Assembly: GCF_001544875.2 (NCBI RefSeq)
Contig: NZ_FCOA02000002.1
Span: 248,001-312,000, forward strand
Direction of reading: 5' to 3'
Length of the DNA: 64,000 bases
From: Caballeronia hypogeia
GTDB lineage: Bacteria; Pseudomonadota; Gammaproteobacteria; Burkholderiales; Burkholderiaceae
Part shown: positions 8,326-17,171 of the stretch, piece by piece
Numbering within the stretch: the stretch's first letter is position 1
Layout of the letters: each line of letters starts with the position of its first letter
Position numbers and translations under genes: made by a program
Notes under the pieces: generated by a model
Databases searched by the model: none
Told to the model about the DNA's origin: nothing
What the model saw: only the letters and a program-made list of their open reading frames with translations

Positions 8326-9288
8326 ATGGGAACGCTGACCAGACGGTGCGTGCGTGCGGTCGTGCTCGCGTGTGCGTCGACATTCGCCGCGGGCGGCGCG
8401 CAGGCGACCGAGGGCGCGCTAGGGCGTCCCGTCGCGGGCACGAGCGTGCTGTCGGGCGTGGGCATCGTGCCAACCGAGCCGGTGTGGATCGCGAGCCTGG
8501 AGACCGTCTATCTGGATGGCTCGATCGGCGGCAATCGTCAGGTGCCGATCGCGGGCCAGTCCTCGCTCGGGCTGAACGGCGAAGTGTCGCTCACACTGGC
8601 GAGCCTTCTGAAAGTGTGGGGGAACTACGGCGGCTGGTCGCTGGCGTCGGGCATCACGCTGCCGTACATCTGGGAGCAGGTGACGGGCACCTTCGCGGTC
8701 GGTCAGTTGAACCGGACCACGAGCGATCGCGTATCGAATCTCTATGACATGCTCTTCACGCCGATCGAGGCGGGCTACCATTTTTCGGAGACCGATCATA
8801 TCGCGCTGTCCTTCAACATCTGGGCGCCGACCGGCAAGTACGATGTGAACGCACTCGCGAACGCAAGCCTGAACAACTGGACCTTCGTGCCGCAGATCGC
8901 GTACACGAAGCTGGTGCCGAAGTACGGCCTCGAATTCGATGCGGTGATGAGCTTCCAGTTCTACACGCGCAACTCCGCCACGGACTATCAGAACGCCCCG
9001 TTGTTCACGCTCGACGTGATGGGCCTGAAGAAGTTCGCGAACGGTTTCGGCATGGGCGTCGTGATGGGCACGGTGCAGCAGCTCGGCAACGATACCGGCC
9101 CGACCGCCGATCGCCTCGACGGCTTCGTCGGGCACGATTTCACCATCGGCCCCATCGTCACTTACGACACCAAGGTCGATGGCAAGCATCCGCTGTCGGC
9201 GAGCCTGCGCTGGGTGCCGTCCGTCACCAGCACCAACCGTCTCAAGAGCACGAAGACCTTCATGGCGACGGCGACGATGGTGTTTTAG
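8326..9288 (+). CDS. MetA-pathway (SphA-like) outer-membrane transporter family protein
   Basis: A 320-residue predicted outer-membrane protein of the 'meta pathway of phenol degradation' family, thought to form beta-barrel channels for hydrophobic or aromatic compounds. An N-terminal signal peptide (basic RR, hydrophobic VVLACAS, AQA-T cleavage near residue 25) is followed by alternating aromatic/polar strands, for example LSFNIWAPTGKYDVNAL and FDAVMSFQFYTRN, and ends in aromatic/hydrophobic MVF, as barrel proteins do. GGAGG at 8313-8317 supports ATG 8326. The 3' end overlaps the convergent MFS/spermidine-synthase gene by four bases. The transported compound cannot be inferred; no aromatic-ring gene is adjacent. 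Confidence 0.8.
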   Translation: MGTLTRRCVRAVVLACASTFAAGGAQATEGALGRPVAGTSVLSGVGIVPTEPVWIASLETVYLDGSIGGNRQVPIAGQSSLGLNGEVSLTLASLLKVWGNYGGWSLASGITLPYIWEQVTGTFAVGQLNRTTSDRVSNLYDMLFTPIEAGYHFSETDHIALSFNIWAPTGKYDVNALANASLNNWTFVPQIAYTKLVPKYGLEFDAVMSFQFYTRNSATDYQNAPLFTLDVMGLKKFANGFGMGVVMGTVQQLGNDTGPTADRLDGFVGHDFTIGPIVTYDTKVDGKHPLSASLRWVPSVTSTNRLKSTKTFMATATMVF

Positions 9289-11870
9289 AGACCGCCCGTC
9301 ACCCAGCGGTAATACGGATTTCCGCGATCCGCCTGCATCACCATGCCGATGTCCCGCGCCCACGCATCGCGGTCGCCGCGATAGGCATCCAGACCCGCGC
9401 GGTAGAACGCATGCAAAATGCCACGCTCGGTGGCGAGCGTTTCCTTGAAGGCGGCGTCGGCGCCTGTCAGCGGCGGCTCGCTTTGCAGCGCCAGCATGTG
9501 CGCGAGCGTCGCGGAGAAATCGCCGCGACGCACCCACGGCGCATATTCGATGCGCGGATCGTCGTCGGTGACGGGACGTGCGTCTTCGGCGTAATAGGCC
9601 AGCGCCGAGCGGTCCGCCACCCACGTCGCGGCGAACGCTTCCGGTGACGCGATGCCGACTTCGCGCAACGCGCGCGCGACTTCCGGCTGCGCGAAACGCG
9701 CGCGCAGACGCGCCACGTCGAGCGGCATCGGCTGCATGGAGCCGACCAGCATCATCTCGTGGAACTCCGTGGTCCAGAGTGCGGCGTGCGGAAAAACCTG
9801 CAGAAAGCTCTGGATCAGCGAACGCGTCTGATCTTCGTTTTGCGTCGCGAGCGGCAGCCATTGCGCGACGATGCCGCCTTCGTTCAAACGCGCGGCCGCG
9901 AGCCGGTAGAAGTCGGTCGAGTACAGGTTCACGACGCCCGCAGCGGACGGCGGCGGCGGCTCCAGCGTGACGAGGTCGTAATGCTCGTCGCGCGCGAGCA
10001 GCTCGCGCCTGCCATCGGCCATGCGCAGGTCGATGCGCGGATCGGCGCTCATGCCGTAATTGCCGTCGAAACGCGATGACGCGCGCGCGACCGCCGGCAA
10101 CAGTTCCGCGACGACGCGCTTTTCAAGCGTCGGCCAGGTGAGCAGCGCGCCGCCGGTGATGCCCGTCCCGAGGCCGATCACGAGCGCCGAGCGCGGCGTT
10201 CCGGTATGGATCATCAACGGCGCGAGCGCTTGCAGGCGCATGTAGCGGCGCGAGGTCATCGCATCGCCCGAATTGGACACGCCTTGTATGTAGAGGCGGC
10301 GGAAGCGCCGAGCGCCGTCGCCCTGTTCGAGCACCGCGACCGTGCCGCCCCCGCTTTCCTCGTAGAACGCGAGATCGCCGCCGTGCGCATGGGCGAGCAA
10401 CGTGCCGAGACGATCAGCGGGCGTGACGAAGGCCACGACCGCGCACAGCATTGCGATGACCGCACATGTGGCGATGCCCGCGCGCCGCGCGCCGCCGCCG
10501 CTCAACGCCGCCGACACGCCGATGAGCCCCGCCGCCACCGCGAGCACGCCGAGCGCCCGGATCAGTCCGAGCGCGGGCACGAGCTCGAATCCCGCGAACA
10601 GCGTGCCCGCGATGCCGCCCGCCGTGTTCAGCGCGAGCACGCGGCCGACGTCCGCGCCGGTGCTGGCTCCACTTGCGCCGCGCCCGTCGTCTCCATGCGC
10701 CGCCATGCGCAAGGCGAACGGAAACGCGGCGCCGAGCAGAATAGTCGGCAGGAGCACGATCGCGCAGGCGGCGACGGCGAAGCTCGCGCACATCGACGCA
10801 AGCAGATTGCCGGTCGCGGCGAGCACGAGCGCCGACGCATGCGCCTGCGCGGCCGCGAGCCAGTCGCCCGCGCCCGCGACGCCGCCCAGCGCCGCCAGCC
10901 CCGCGAGGCCGATCAACGCGCCGAAGACGCTCCACGGATCGCGCACGCGCCCGACATGGCGCGCCGCGACGGCGCTGCCGAGCGCGAGCCCGAAAAGATA
11001 GGTCGCGAGCACGATGGAAAACGCGAAGCTGCGCGTGCTGATGAACTGCGCGATGGCCTGCGACCAGACGACTTCATAACCGAGCGCGATGCCGCCCGCG
11101 ACCGCGTACAGCGCGACCGCGACGCGTGCCTGGGCGGGCGCCGCCGATCCATCGGAACGCGCGACGCTGGCTCCGATACCGGGCCGCACGCCACGTGAAA
11201 GCGCCACCGCACCGAGCGCTGCGAGCGCGTTCAGCGCGGCCGCCGCGAGCGCGCTGCCTTGCACGCCGAGCGCGGGAATCAGCACGAAGGCGGGCAGCAA
11301 CGCGCCCGTGATCGCGCCCGCGGTGTTGGCCGCGTAGAGCCGTCCGCCCGCGCCGCCGACGCCTTGCCGCGATGGCGCGAGCGCGCGCGTGAGCACGGGC
11401 ACGGTGCCCCCCATCGCGATGGCCGGCAGCCCGACGAGCGTGAAGGGCAGCGCCCACGCGAGCGGCCCGACGCTCGCCTGCAGCTTCGCGAACCACCCCG
11501 CGCTGTGCGCGAGCGCCTGCGTCGCGCCGACGCCGAGCAACAGCGCCGCGACCTCCAGCGCGGCATACAGCAGCATGGGCCGCGCAACGCGGTCGGCGAG
11601 TTTCCCCACGCGCCATCCGCCGAGCGCGAGGCCCGCGAAGAACGCGCTGATCGCGATCGTCACCGCCTGCACCTCGATGCCCACGACGAGCGTGAGCTGC
11701 TTCACCCAGAGCACCTGATAGATGAGCGCGGCCATCCCCGAGACGAACAGCAGCAGCGCGGGCACGGCGGTTCTCTGCGCGACCGGCGTGTCATGCGAAT
11801 GCGCGCGGCGCGTCTTGCGGGCGGCGTCGGGCCGGGTCGATTTCGGATGGTCGGCGCTGAGATGGCTCAT
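9285..11870 (-). CDS. Fused MFS transporter / spermidine-synthase-like protein
   Basis: An 861-residue two-part protein. Residues about 30-520 are a membrane domain with some 12-14 helices. Residues about 530-840 form a Rossmann-fold domain like polyamine aminopropyltransferase, with the nucleotide-binding ALVIGLGTGITGGALL, RIDLRMADGRREL and a catalytic-loop equivalent VTLEPPPPSAAGVVNLYS. In true spermidine synthases this loop begins with an Asp-containing DxxDP motif; here it is EPPPP, so aminopropyl transfer is doubtful. Such fusions are common in proteobacteria but their function is not settled. The gene lies downstream of the sulfatase operon on the same strand, with a hairpin between. 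Confidence 0.85.
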   Translation of the reverse strand: MSHLSADHPKSTRPDAARKTRRAHSHDTPVAQRTAVPALLLFVSGMAALIYQVLWVKQLTLVVGIEVQAVTIAISAFFAGLALGGWRVGKLADRVARPMLLYAALEVAALLLGVGATQALAHSAGWFAKLQASVGPLAWALPFTLVGLPAIAMGGTVPVLTRALAPSRQGVGGAGGRLYAANTAGAITGALLPAFVLIPALGVQGSALAAAALNALAALGAVALSRGVRPGIGASVARSDGSAAPAQARVAVALYAVAGGIALGYEVVWSQAIAQFISTRSFAFSIVLATYLFGLALGSAVAARHVGRVRDPWSVFGALIGLAGLAALGGVAGAGDWLAAAQAHASALVLAATGNLLASMCASFAVAACAIVLLPTILLGAAFPFALRMAAHGDDGRGASGASTGADVGRVLALNTAGGIAGTLFAGFELVPALGLIRALGVLAVAAGLIGVSAALSGGGARRAGIATCAVIAMLCAVVAFVTPADRLGTLLAHAHGGDLAFYEESGGGTVAVLEQGDGARRFRRLYIQGVSNSGDAMTSRRYMRLQALAPLMIHTGTPRSALVIGLGTGITGGALLTWPTLEKRVVAELLPAVARASSRFDGNYGMSADPRIDLRMADGRRELLARDEHYDLVTLEPPPPSAAGVVNLYSTDFYRLAAARLNEGGIVAQWLPLATQNEDQTRSLIQSFLQVFPHAALWTTEFHEMMLVGSMQPMPLDVARLRARFAQPEVARALREVGIASPEAFAATWVADRSALAYYAEDARPVTDDDPRIEYAPWVRRGDFSATLAHMLALQSEPPLTGADAAFKETLATERGILHAFYRAGLDAYRGDRDAWARDIGMVMQADRGNPYYRWVTGGL

Positions 11871-11900
11871 CGTGAATGCAAAATCCTTTATGCAAGAACA

Positions 11901-11926
11901 CCCGCTGCGTCTTTCGATGCAGCGGG
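11901..11926 (-). terminator. Hairpin after the arylsulfatase gene
   Basis: Perfect 8-base arms CCCGCTGC (11901-11908) and GCAGCGGG (11919-11926), about 26 bases past the sulfatase stop in the minus direction and followed on that strand by TGTTCTTGC. A terminator or attenuator separating the sulfatase operon from the MFS/spermidine-synthase gene is likely. Confidence 0.5.
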
Positions 11927-11951
11927 CGTGGTCGTCGAACCAATGCGATGC

Positions 11952-13625
11952 TTACTTGCCCGTGCCGCTCAGGCTCTTCATCAGCGCGTCGGTCATCTGG
12001 TCGATGCTGAAGCTCGACGGTCGCTGGCTCGGCGGATATTGCTTGAACGACGCGAGGAACGGCGCGACTTTCGATACCGCGTATTGCGCGAGATAGACGT
12101 TCTTCGTGGTCCAGTCGTAGTACTGGTCGGACACCACGTCCGCGCGTTCGTACGGGTCCATGCGCAGATTGAATATCTTCGGCACGCGCAGGCACGTGAA
12201 CGGGTTGGCCCACACCTGGAAGCCGCCCGGCTCGCGCTGCTCGCAGAAGACGATCTTCCAGTTGTCCTGGCGCATCGCGACGAGCAGGCCGTCGTCGTTG
12301 AAGTAGAAGAACTCGTGACGCGGCCCTTCCTTCGCCTGGCCGGTCAGGTACGGCAGGAAGTTATAGCCGTCGAGATGCACCTTGAAGTTCTTGCCGCCTA
12401 TCGCCGCGCCCTTGAGCAGGCGGTCGGAGATGGTCGTGTCGCCCGCGGCCGCGAGCAGCGTGGGGAACCAGTCGAGGCCCGACATCATCTGTCTCGATAC
12501 CGAGTTCGGCTTGATGTGTCCCGGCCATCGGACCATGGCGGGCACGCGGAACGCGCCTTCCCAGTTGGTGTCCTTCTCGCTTCTGAACGGAGTCGTGGCG
12601 GCGTCGGGCCACGAGAACTGGTTCGGGCCGTTGTCGGTCGTGTAGACGACGATCGTGTTGTCGGTCAGCTTCAGATCGTCGAGCGTCTTGAGCAGCTTGC
12701 CGACGTCGCCGTCGTGTTCGATCATGCCGTCCGCATACTCGTTGCCGGGCATGCCGCTCTGCCCCTGCATCGATGGACGGACATGCGTGAACAGGTGCAT
12801 GCGGGTGGTGTTCATCCACACGAAGAAGGGCTTGTCCGCCTTCGCCTGCTTCTGGATGAAGTCGATCGCCGCCTGCGTCGTTTCGTCGTCGATCGTCTCC
12901 ATGCGCTTGGTCGTGAGCGGGCCGGTGTCCTGGATCTTGCCGTCCGCGAAAGAATGAATCACGCCGCGCGGCGCATTGGCCTTGACCCAGTCCTTGTCGT
13001 TCTTCGGATAGTACGGGCGCTCCGGCTCCTCTTCCGCGTTCAGGTGGTAAAGGTTGCCGAAGAATTCGTCGAAGCCGTGTGCTGTGGGCAGGAACTCGTT
13101 GCGGTCGCCCAGGTGATTCTTGCCGAACTGGCCGGTTGCGTAGCCAAGTGGCTTCAGCGCCTGCGCGATCGTGACGTTCGCCGCCTGAAGGCCCACATTC
13201 GAGCCCGGAATGCCGACCTTCGACAAGCCCGTGCGCAGCGTCACTTCGCCCGTGATGAAGGTCGAGCGGCCCGCCGTGCAGCTATTCTCCGCATAGTAGT
13301 CCGTGAAGATCATGCCTTCGTTCGCGATACGGTCGATGTTCGGCGTCTCGTAGCCCACGACGCCGCGGCTATACGCGCTGATGTTCGTCTGGCCGATATC
13401 GTCGCCGAAGATCACGAGAATGTTCGGCTTCTTCGAGTTCTGATTCTGCTGATTCGCGGGCGCCGCGTTGTTCTGCGCGGCCGGTTTCGCGGGCGCGGCG
13501 GGCTTCGCGTTGTTCTGCGTCTGCGCGGTCGAGATCATCGGCGGGACGATCAGGACACAGACGGCCGCGATGGCGGCGAGGGCGCCGGTCAGATACCGGA
13601 CGCGTCGAAGATTCGGCTTTGTCAT
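11952..13625 (-). CDS. Exported arylsulfatase (Cys-type, formylglycine-dependent)
   Basis: A 557-residue type I sulfatase that hydrolyses sulfate esters. After an N-terminal signal or anchor (hydrophobic 11-30) and a Gln/Asn/Ala-rich linker (about 35-64), the alkaline-phosphatase-fold domain begins with KKPNILVIFGDDIG (calcium ligands). The sulfatase signature CTAGR is at residues 116-120, in which Cys116 must be oxidised to formylglycine. GKNHLGD and TTDNGPNQFSW supply further active-site residues. I start at ATG 13625, preceded by a GGAG site, not the upstream in-frame ATG. The modifying enzyme is encoded two genes upstream in the same operon. The natural sulfate ester is unknown. Confidence 0.93.
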   Translation of the reverse strand: MTKPNLRRVRYLTGALAAIAAVCVLIVPPMISTAQTQNNAKPAAPAKPAAQNNAAPANQQNQNSKKPNILVIFGDDIGQTNISAYSRGVVGYETPNIDRIANEGMIFTDYYAENSCTAGRSTFITGEVTLRTGLSKVGIPGSNVGLQAANVTIAQALKPLGYATGQFGKNHLGDRNEFLPTAHGFDEFFGNLYHLNAEEEPERPYYPKNDKDWVKANAPRGVIHSFADGKIQDTGPLTTKRMETIDDETTQAAIDFIQKQAKADKPFFVWMNTTRMHLFTHVRPSMQGQSGMPGNEYADGMIEHDGDVGKLLKTLDDLKLTDNTIVVYTTDNGPNQFSWPDAATTPFRSEKDTNWEGAFRVPAMVRWPGHIKPNSVSRQMMSGLDWFPTLLAAAGDTTISDRLLKGAAIGGKNFKVHLDGYNFLPYLTGQAKEGPRHEFFYFNDDGLLVAMRQDNWKIVFCEQREPGGFQVWANPFTCLRVPKIFNLRMDPYERADVVSDQYYDWTTKNVYLAQYAVSKVAPFLASFKQYPPSQRPSSFSIDQMTDALMKSLSGTGK

Positions 13626-13677
13626 TGTTGCTCTCCATTCGCGATGCACACCGCATTGCCCCCAAGAGACATCGTCA

Positions 13678-14745
13678 TCATTGCCCCGCGCCCGGCGGAT
13701 AGATCACGTTCCAGTCGTCCTTCATGCTCACGACGGTCCAGCCTTTCGCGCGCGCCTCGTCCCATGCCTTATCCAGCTTGCCGACCTTCGATTGCCGGTC
13801 GTAGGCGAATTCGCGCGCCGCGTCGTCGTGATGCACGAGCAGCGCGAGATGCGGACCGGTTTGCGCCGCCGTGTACTGCAACATCTGCAGATCGCCGTCC
13901 GAGTTGCCGAACGCGAGCACCGGCCTGCGCCCGATATTGCGATAGATGCCGACGGGCTTGCCCGGCCCGTCATCGACGAAATCGAGCTTCGGTTCGCGCA
14001 CGAGCACAGGCTTGCCGTCGCGCATCTCATACTTCACGCGCTGACTCGACCCGATAACCTGCTCGGGCGGAATGCCGTAGACGCGCTGGGCGAATACGCG
14101 CATGAATTCGACCGTTCCGCCGGACACGATGTACGTCTTGAAGCCGTTCGCGCGCAGATAGGCGAGCAGTTCCAGTTGCGGTTGATAGACGAGCTCCGTA
14201 TAGGGCCGCCGAAACTTCGGATGCTTCGCGCGCCCAAGCCATGCGCGAATCGTGCTGTCGTATTCATCGACGCTCATGCCGCTGTTGGCCACCGCGATCA
14301 GCTTCATCACTTCCTTCTGCTGTCCCGCGAGCGCCGCCTGATCGTGGGCGGCGAGCGCGCGGAACGCCGGGTTGTTGCGCCACTCGGGATGCTTCGGTGC
14401 GGCGGCCTTCACCTGGTCCAGCATGAATACGAACTGGAAGTACAGCGGTTGCTCGCTCCACAAGGTGCCGTCGTTGTCGAACACCGCAATGCGCTCGTCG
14501 GGCGGCACATAGGACGGCGAACCCTGTCGCGTCACGTCGTCGACGAAATGGATGATGGTCTCGCGCGCGATGCCGTCGCGCCACGAGGGCAGCACCGCGG
14601 TCGCGGCGGGCTGCGCCTGCGGGCTGGATGCGCTCGCGCTATCGCCCGGATTCGCGCATCCGGCGATGACGAGCGCGGCGAGCAGCGTCGCCGCGAGCGC
14701 GAGCAGACGCTCAGCGCGCTGCCGTATCGATCGATGAGCGAGCAT
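13678..14745 (-). CDS. HAD-superfamily phosphatase, predicted lipoprotein
   Basis: A 355-residue haloacid-dehalogenase-fold hydrolase placed outside the cytoplasm by a lipobox (VIAGC, Cys30). HAD motif I is DNDGTLW, where the first Asp is the nucleophile and the second the general acid. Motif II is the Ser in YIVSGG, and motif IV is FGNSDGD. A helical cap lies between motif I and motif II (about residues 115-190), resembling the phosphoserine-phosphatase-like class. Its start overlaps the end of the FGE gene by 35 bases and the sulfatase follows 52 bases later, so it is part of the sulfatase operon. What it dephosphorylates there is unclear. Confidence 0.85.
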   Translation of the reverse strand: MLAHRSIRQRAERLLALAATLLAALVIAGCANPGDSASASSPQAQPAATAVLPSWRDGIARETIIHFVDDVTRQGSPSYVPPDERIAVFDNDGTLWSEQPLYFQFVFMLDQVKAAAPKHPEWRNNPAFRALAAHDQAALAGQQKEVMKLIAVANSGMSVDEYDSTIRAWLGRAKHPKFRRPYTELVYQPQLELLAYLRANGFKTYIVSGGTVEFMRVFAQRVYGIPPEQVIGSSQRVKYEMRDGKPVLVREPKLDFVDDGPGKPVGIYRNIGRRPVLAFGNSDGDLQMLQYTAAQTGPHLALLVHHDDAAREFAYDRQSKVGKLDKAWDEARAKGWTVVSMKDDWNVIYPPGAGQ

Positions 14746-15922
14746 GCGTCCGATCCCACACGTCCTTGTCCATCACGAGGCGAAATCCCAGATGTGACAT
14801 GCTGTTGTACGGATCGGTGCCGCGCCGCGCGCTCGGGCGATAACTCAGGCAATAGCTTTCGTTGCACAGGAACGAGCCGCCGCGGGTCACGCGCTTGGGC
14901 GCCTGCACGGGCACGCCGGGGTCGGCCGGGTCCCAGGATTCCGCGGGGCCGGCGGGCTCGTTCACCACGCCGCCGATGGACGCCTCGCGCCGGAACTGAT
15001 CCGCGCGATACCAGTCCGCGACCCATTGCCAGGCATTGCCGGTCATGTCGGAGAGGCCGTAGCCGTTGGCCGGAAAGCTGCCCACCGGACTCGTTCCCGC
15101 CGCGCCGCCCGCTTTCGCGTTGAGCACGGGAAAGGGCTGCGGCTGTTGCCCTTGCCAGACGTTCGCCATCTGCTTGCCGTCCGGCGTGAACTGATCGCCC
15201 CATGCGTAAGTAGCCTGATCGAGGCCGCCGCGCGCGGCGAACTCCCATTCGGCTTCGGTCGGCAGGCGCTTGCCGGCCCACTTCGCGTAGGCCTCGGCAT
15301 CTTCATACGACACTTGCACGACGGGGTGATCGTCGCGGCCGTCGATATTGCTCGCAGGTCCCGTCGGATGACGCCAGTCCGCGCCGGGCACGAAGCGCCA
15401 CCAGCGCGAGTAGTCCTGCAGCGACACTTGCTCCTTCGTGCCGGTGAACACCATCGCGCCCGGCACGAGCTTGCTGTCGGGCGGGCGCGGCGTGCCGGGC
15501 GGCAACTGCACGCGCAACGTGTCCCAGTCGGGTTTCTTCTCGGCGGTGGTGACATAGCCCGTCGCCGCGACGAACGCTCGGAACTCCGCGTTCGTCACGT
15601 GATGCTCGTCCATCCAGAAGCCGTGCACGCGCACCTTGTGCGCGGGGCGCTCGTTCGCCTGCGCGAGCTTGCTGTCGCTTCCCATCAGGAATTCGCCGCC
15701 GGGCACCCAGGCCATGCCCTTCGGACCCTGCGTGCCGTCGCCCAGCACGATGCGAATCTCAGGCTTGTCATGCGCGCTCATCGCGCGGCTCACCCCGTAG
15801 CCGACGAGCGCGGGGCACAGCAGAAGCAACGTTCCCCATAGCGCGACACGGCGCATGCGCGAGCCAGGCGTCGCGCCTGGTTCGTGCGTCGGCTTCTCCT
15901 GACCCGTCGATCCCTTCGACAT
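14711..15922 (-). CDS. Formylglycine-generating enzyme (SUMF1/FGE), membrane-anchored
   Basis: A 403-residue sulfatase-modifying factor that oxidises the sulfatase active-site Cys to formylglycine. A single hydrophobic helix at residues 24-46 after basic SRMRR predicts an N-in anchor with the catalytic domain in the periplasm. The FGE-sulfatase domain covers about 66-385 with MAWVPGGEFLMGSD, RLPTEAEWEFAARGG and the catalytic pair in GGSFLCNESYC (Cys353, Cys358). The C-x4-C spacing is that of active copper-dependent FGEs (human Cys336/Cys341). I start at ATG 15922, with CGGAG upstream. It is the first gene of the FGE-HAD-arylsulfatase operon and divergent from the MoxR operon. Confidence 0.92.
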   Translation of the reverse strand: MSKGSTGQEKPTHEPGATPGSRMRRVALWGTLLLLCPALVGYGVSRAMSAHDKPEIRIVLGDGTQGPKGMAWVPGGEFLMGSDSKLAQANERPAHKVRVHGFWMDEHHVTNAEFRAFVAATGYVTTAEKKPDWDTLRVQLPPGTPRPPDSKLVPGAMVFTGTKEQVSLQDYSRWWRFVPGADWRHPTGPASNIDGRDDHPVVQVSYEDAEAYAKWAGKRLPTEAEWEFAARGGLDQATYAWGDQFTPDGKQMANVWQGQQPQPFPVLNAKAGGAAGTSPVGSFPANGYGLSDMTGNAWQWVADWYRADQFRREASIGGVVNEPAGPAESWDPADPGVPVQAPKRVTRGGSFLCNESYCLSYRPSARRGTDPYNSMSHLGFRLVMDKDVWDRTHARSSIDTAAR

Positions 15923-16193
15923 TTGCGTGCTCCGCAGGCGCCTCGAGCGCATCCGGTGTCATCAATATACGAAGGGTTATTCGAATTCAATCTTTTTTTA
16001 AGCGCTTTATCGAATGCACCCGAGGTATTGATACAAGCGCGAAACGCGCTGTATATCATGTCCGCCGTTTCGCTAAATGAACCAATCCGACGCTTTGACG
16101 AAAGAGCCACGCTCCAGTAACTTGTCGCTCACGCGGGCGCTTAACGTGGTGGAGCGAGCGGTACACCAGGACGAACGAGAGGGCGAGCCAGTC
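15923..16193. promoter_or_regulatory. Divergent promoter region, sulfatase operon / MoxR-Bat operon
   Basis: A spacer of 271 bases between two divergent operons, AT-rich around 15960-16020 (including a run of seven T). A hairpin lies at 16030-16056: inner arms AGCGCG (16036-16041) and CGCGCT (16045-16050) flanked by GATAC and GTAT. It is a reasonable site for both promoters; I cannot assign exact -35/-10 boxes. Confidence 0.4.
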
Positions 16194-17153
16194 ATGCGCG
16201 ATACCATCCGGCGATTCGAGGCAAGCATCGGTGAGGCGGTCGTGGGACAGGAGGCGGTCGTGCGGCAAATCCTGATCGCGCTGCTCGCCGACGGCCACGT
16301 GCTGCTCGAAAGCCTGCCGGGTCTTGCGAAGACGCGCACGGTGAAGGCCATCGCGGCGCGCCTCGCGGCAACCATGAAGCGCATTCAGTTCACACCCGAT
16401 CTGCTCCCGTCCGACATCACCGGCGGCGAAACGCTGCTGCAATCCGGCACGGAGCGCACGCTCACGTTTCAGCCCGGCCCGATCTTCGGCAATCTGATTC
16501 TCGCGGACGAAATCAATCGCGCGCCCGCGAAAGTGCAATCGGCATTGCTCGAAGCCATGGAAGAGCGGCAGATCTCGGTCGCGGGCAAGACGCATGCAAT
16601 GCCCGATCTCTTTCTCGTCATGGCGACGCAGAATCCGATCGAGCAGGAAGGCACGTATCCGCTGCCGGAAGCGCAGATGGACCGCTTTCTGTTGAAGGTG
16701 CTGATCACCTATCCGTCGCCGCAAAGCGAGTGCGAGATGCTGCGTCTGTTGCGGCGCGAGAACGAAGGCGAGAAGGCGAGCTTCGAAACGCTCTCGCAGG
16801 AAGAGATATTCGCGGTGCGCGAGGCGGCGCGGCGCGTGTCGGTTGCGCCCGCCATCGACGAATACATCGTGTCGATCGTCAATGCGACGCGTCATGGCGA
16901 AATCCTCGATGCCGATCTCGGCAAGTGGATCGAAGTGGGCGCGAGCCCGCGCGGCGCGATCGGGCTCGATCGTGCGAGCCGCGTGCATGCCTGGCTCGAC
17001 GAACGCGACTTCGTCACGCCCGACGATGTGCGCGCGGTGATTCATCCGGTGCTGCGCCATCGTCTGATGCTGTCGTATGACGCGAACGCGGACAACGTGA
17101 GCGCCGACCAGGTGATCGACCGGCTCGTCGAAAAGGTGGCCGTGCCGGCTTAA
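16194..17153 (+). CDS. MoxR-family AAA+ ATPase
   Basis: A 319-residue MoxR ATPase, a chaperone-like AAA+ protein that acts with VWA-domain partners to mature or insert metal cofactors or remodel envelope complexes. Walker A is degenerate in the MoxR way (ESLPGLAKTRTVK), Walker B is LILADEINRAPAK, sensor 1 is ATQNPIEQEGTYPLPEAQ, and the C-terminal lid contains GASPRGAIGLDRASR. I start at ATG 16194, with AGAGGG about ten bases before; an in-frame ATG at 16077 would add 39 residues of unconserved character. It heads the operon MoxR, DUF58, DUF4381, VWA, VWA-TPR, BatD. Confidence 0.92.
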   Translation: MRDTIRRFEASIGEAVVGQEAVVRQILIALLADGHVLLESLPGLAKTRTVKAIAARLAATMKRIQFTPDLLPSDITGGETLLQSGTERTLTFQPGPIFGNLILADEINRAPAKVQSALLEAMEERQISVAGKTHAMPDLFLVMATQNPIEQEGTYPLPEAQMDRFLLKVLITYPSPQSECEMLRLLRRENEGEKASFETLSQEEIFAVREAARRVSVAPAIDEYIVSIVNATRHGEILDADLGKWIEVGASPRGAIGLDRASRVHAWLDERDFVTPDDVRAVIHPVLRHRLMLSYDANADNVSADQVIDRLVEKVAVPA

Positions 17154-17171
17154 CTCCGGAGGATCGCTTCA

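Noticed and set aside
11259..14057. A 932-codon plus-strand frame across the sulfatase and MFS/spermidine-synthase genes
   Set aside because: It runs antisense to genes with clear domains and signal peptides, and has no recognisable motif.
16077..16193. Extended 39-residue N-terminus of the MoxR protein
   Set aside because: MoxR similarity begins at the later ATG (16194), which has an AGAGGG site; kept only as an alternative.
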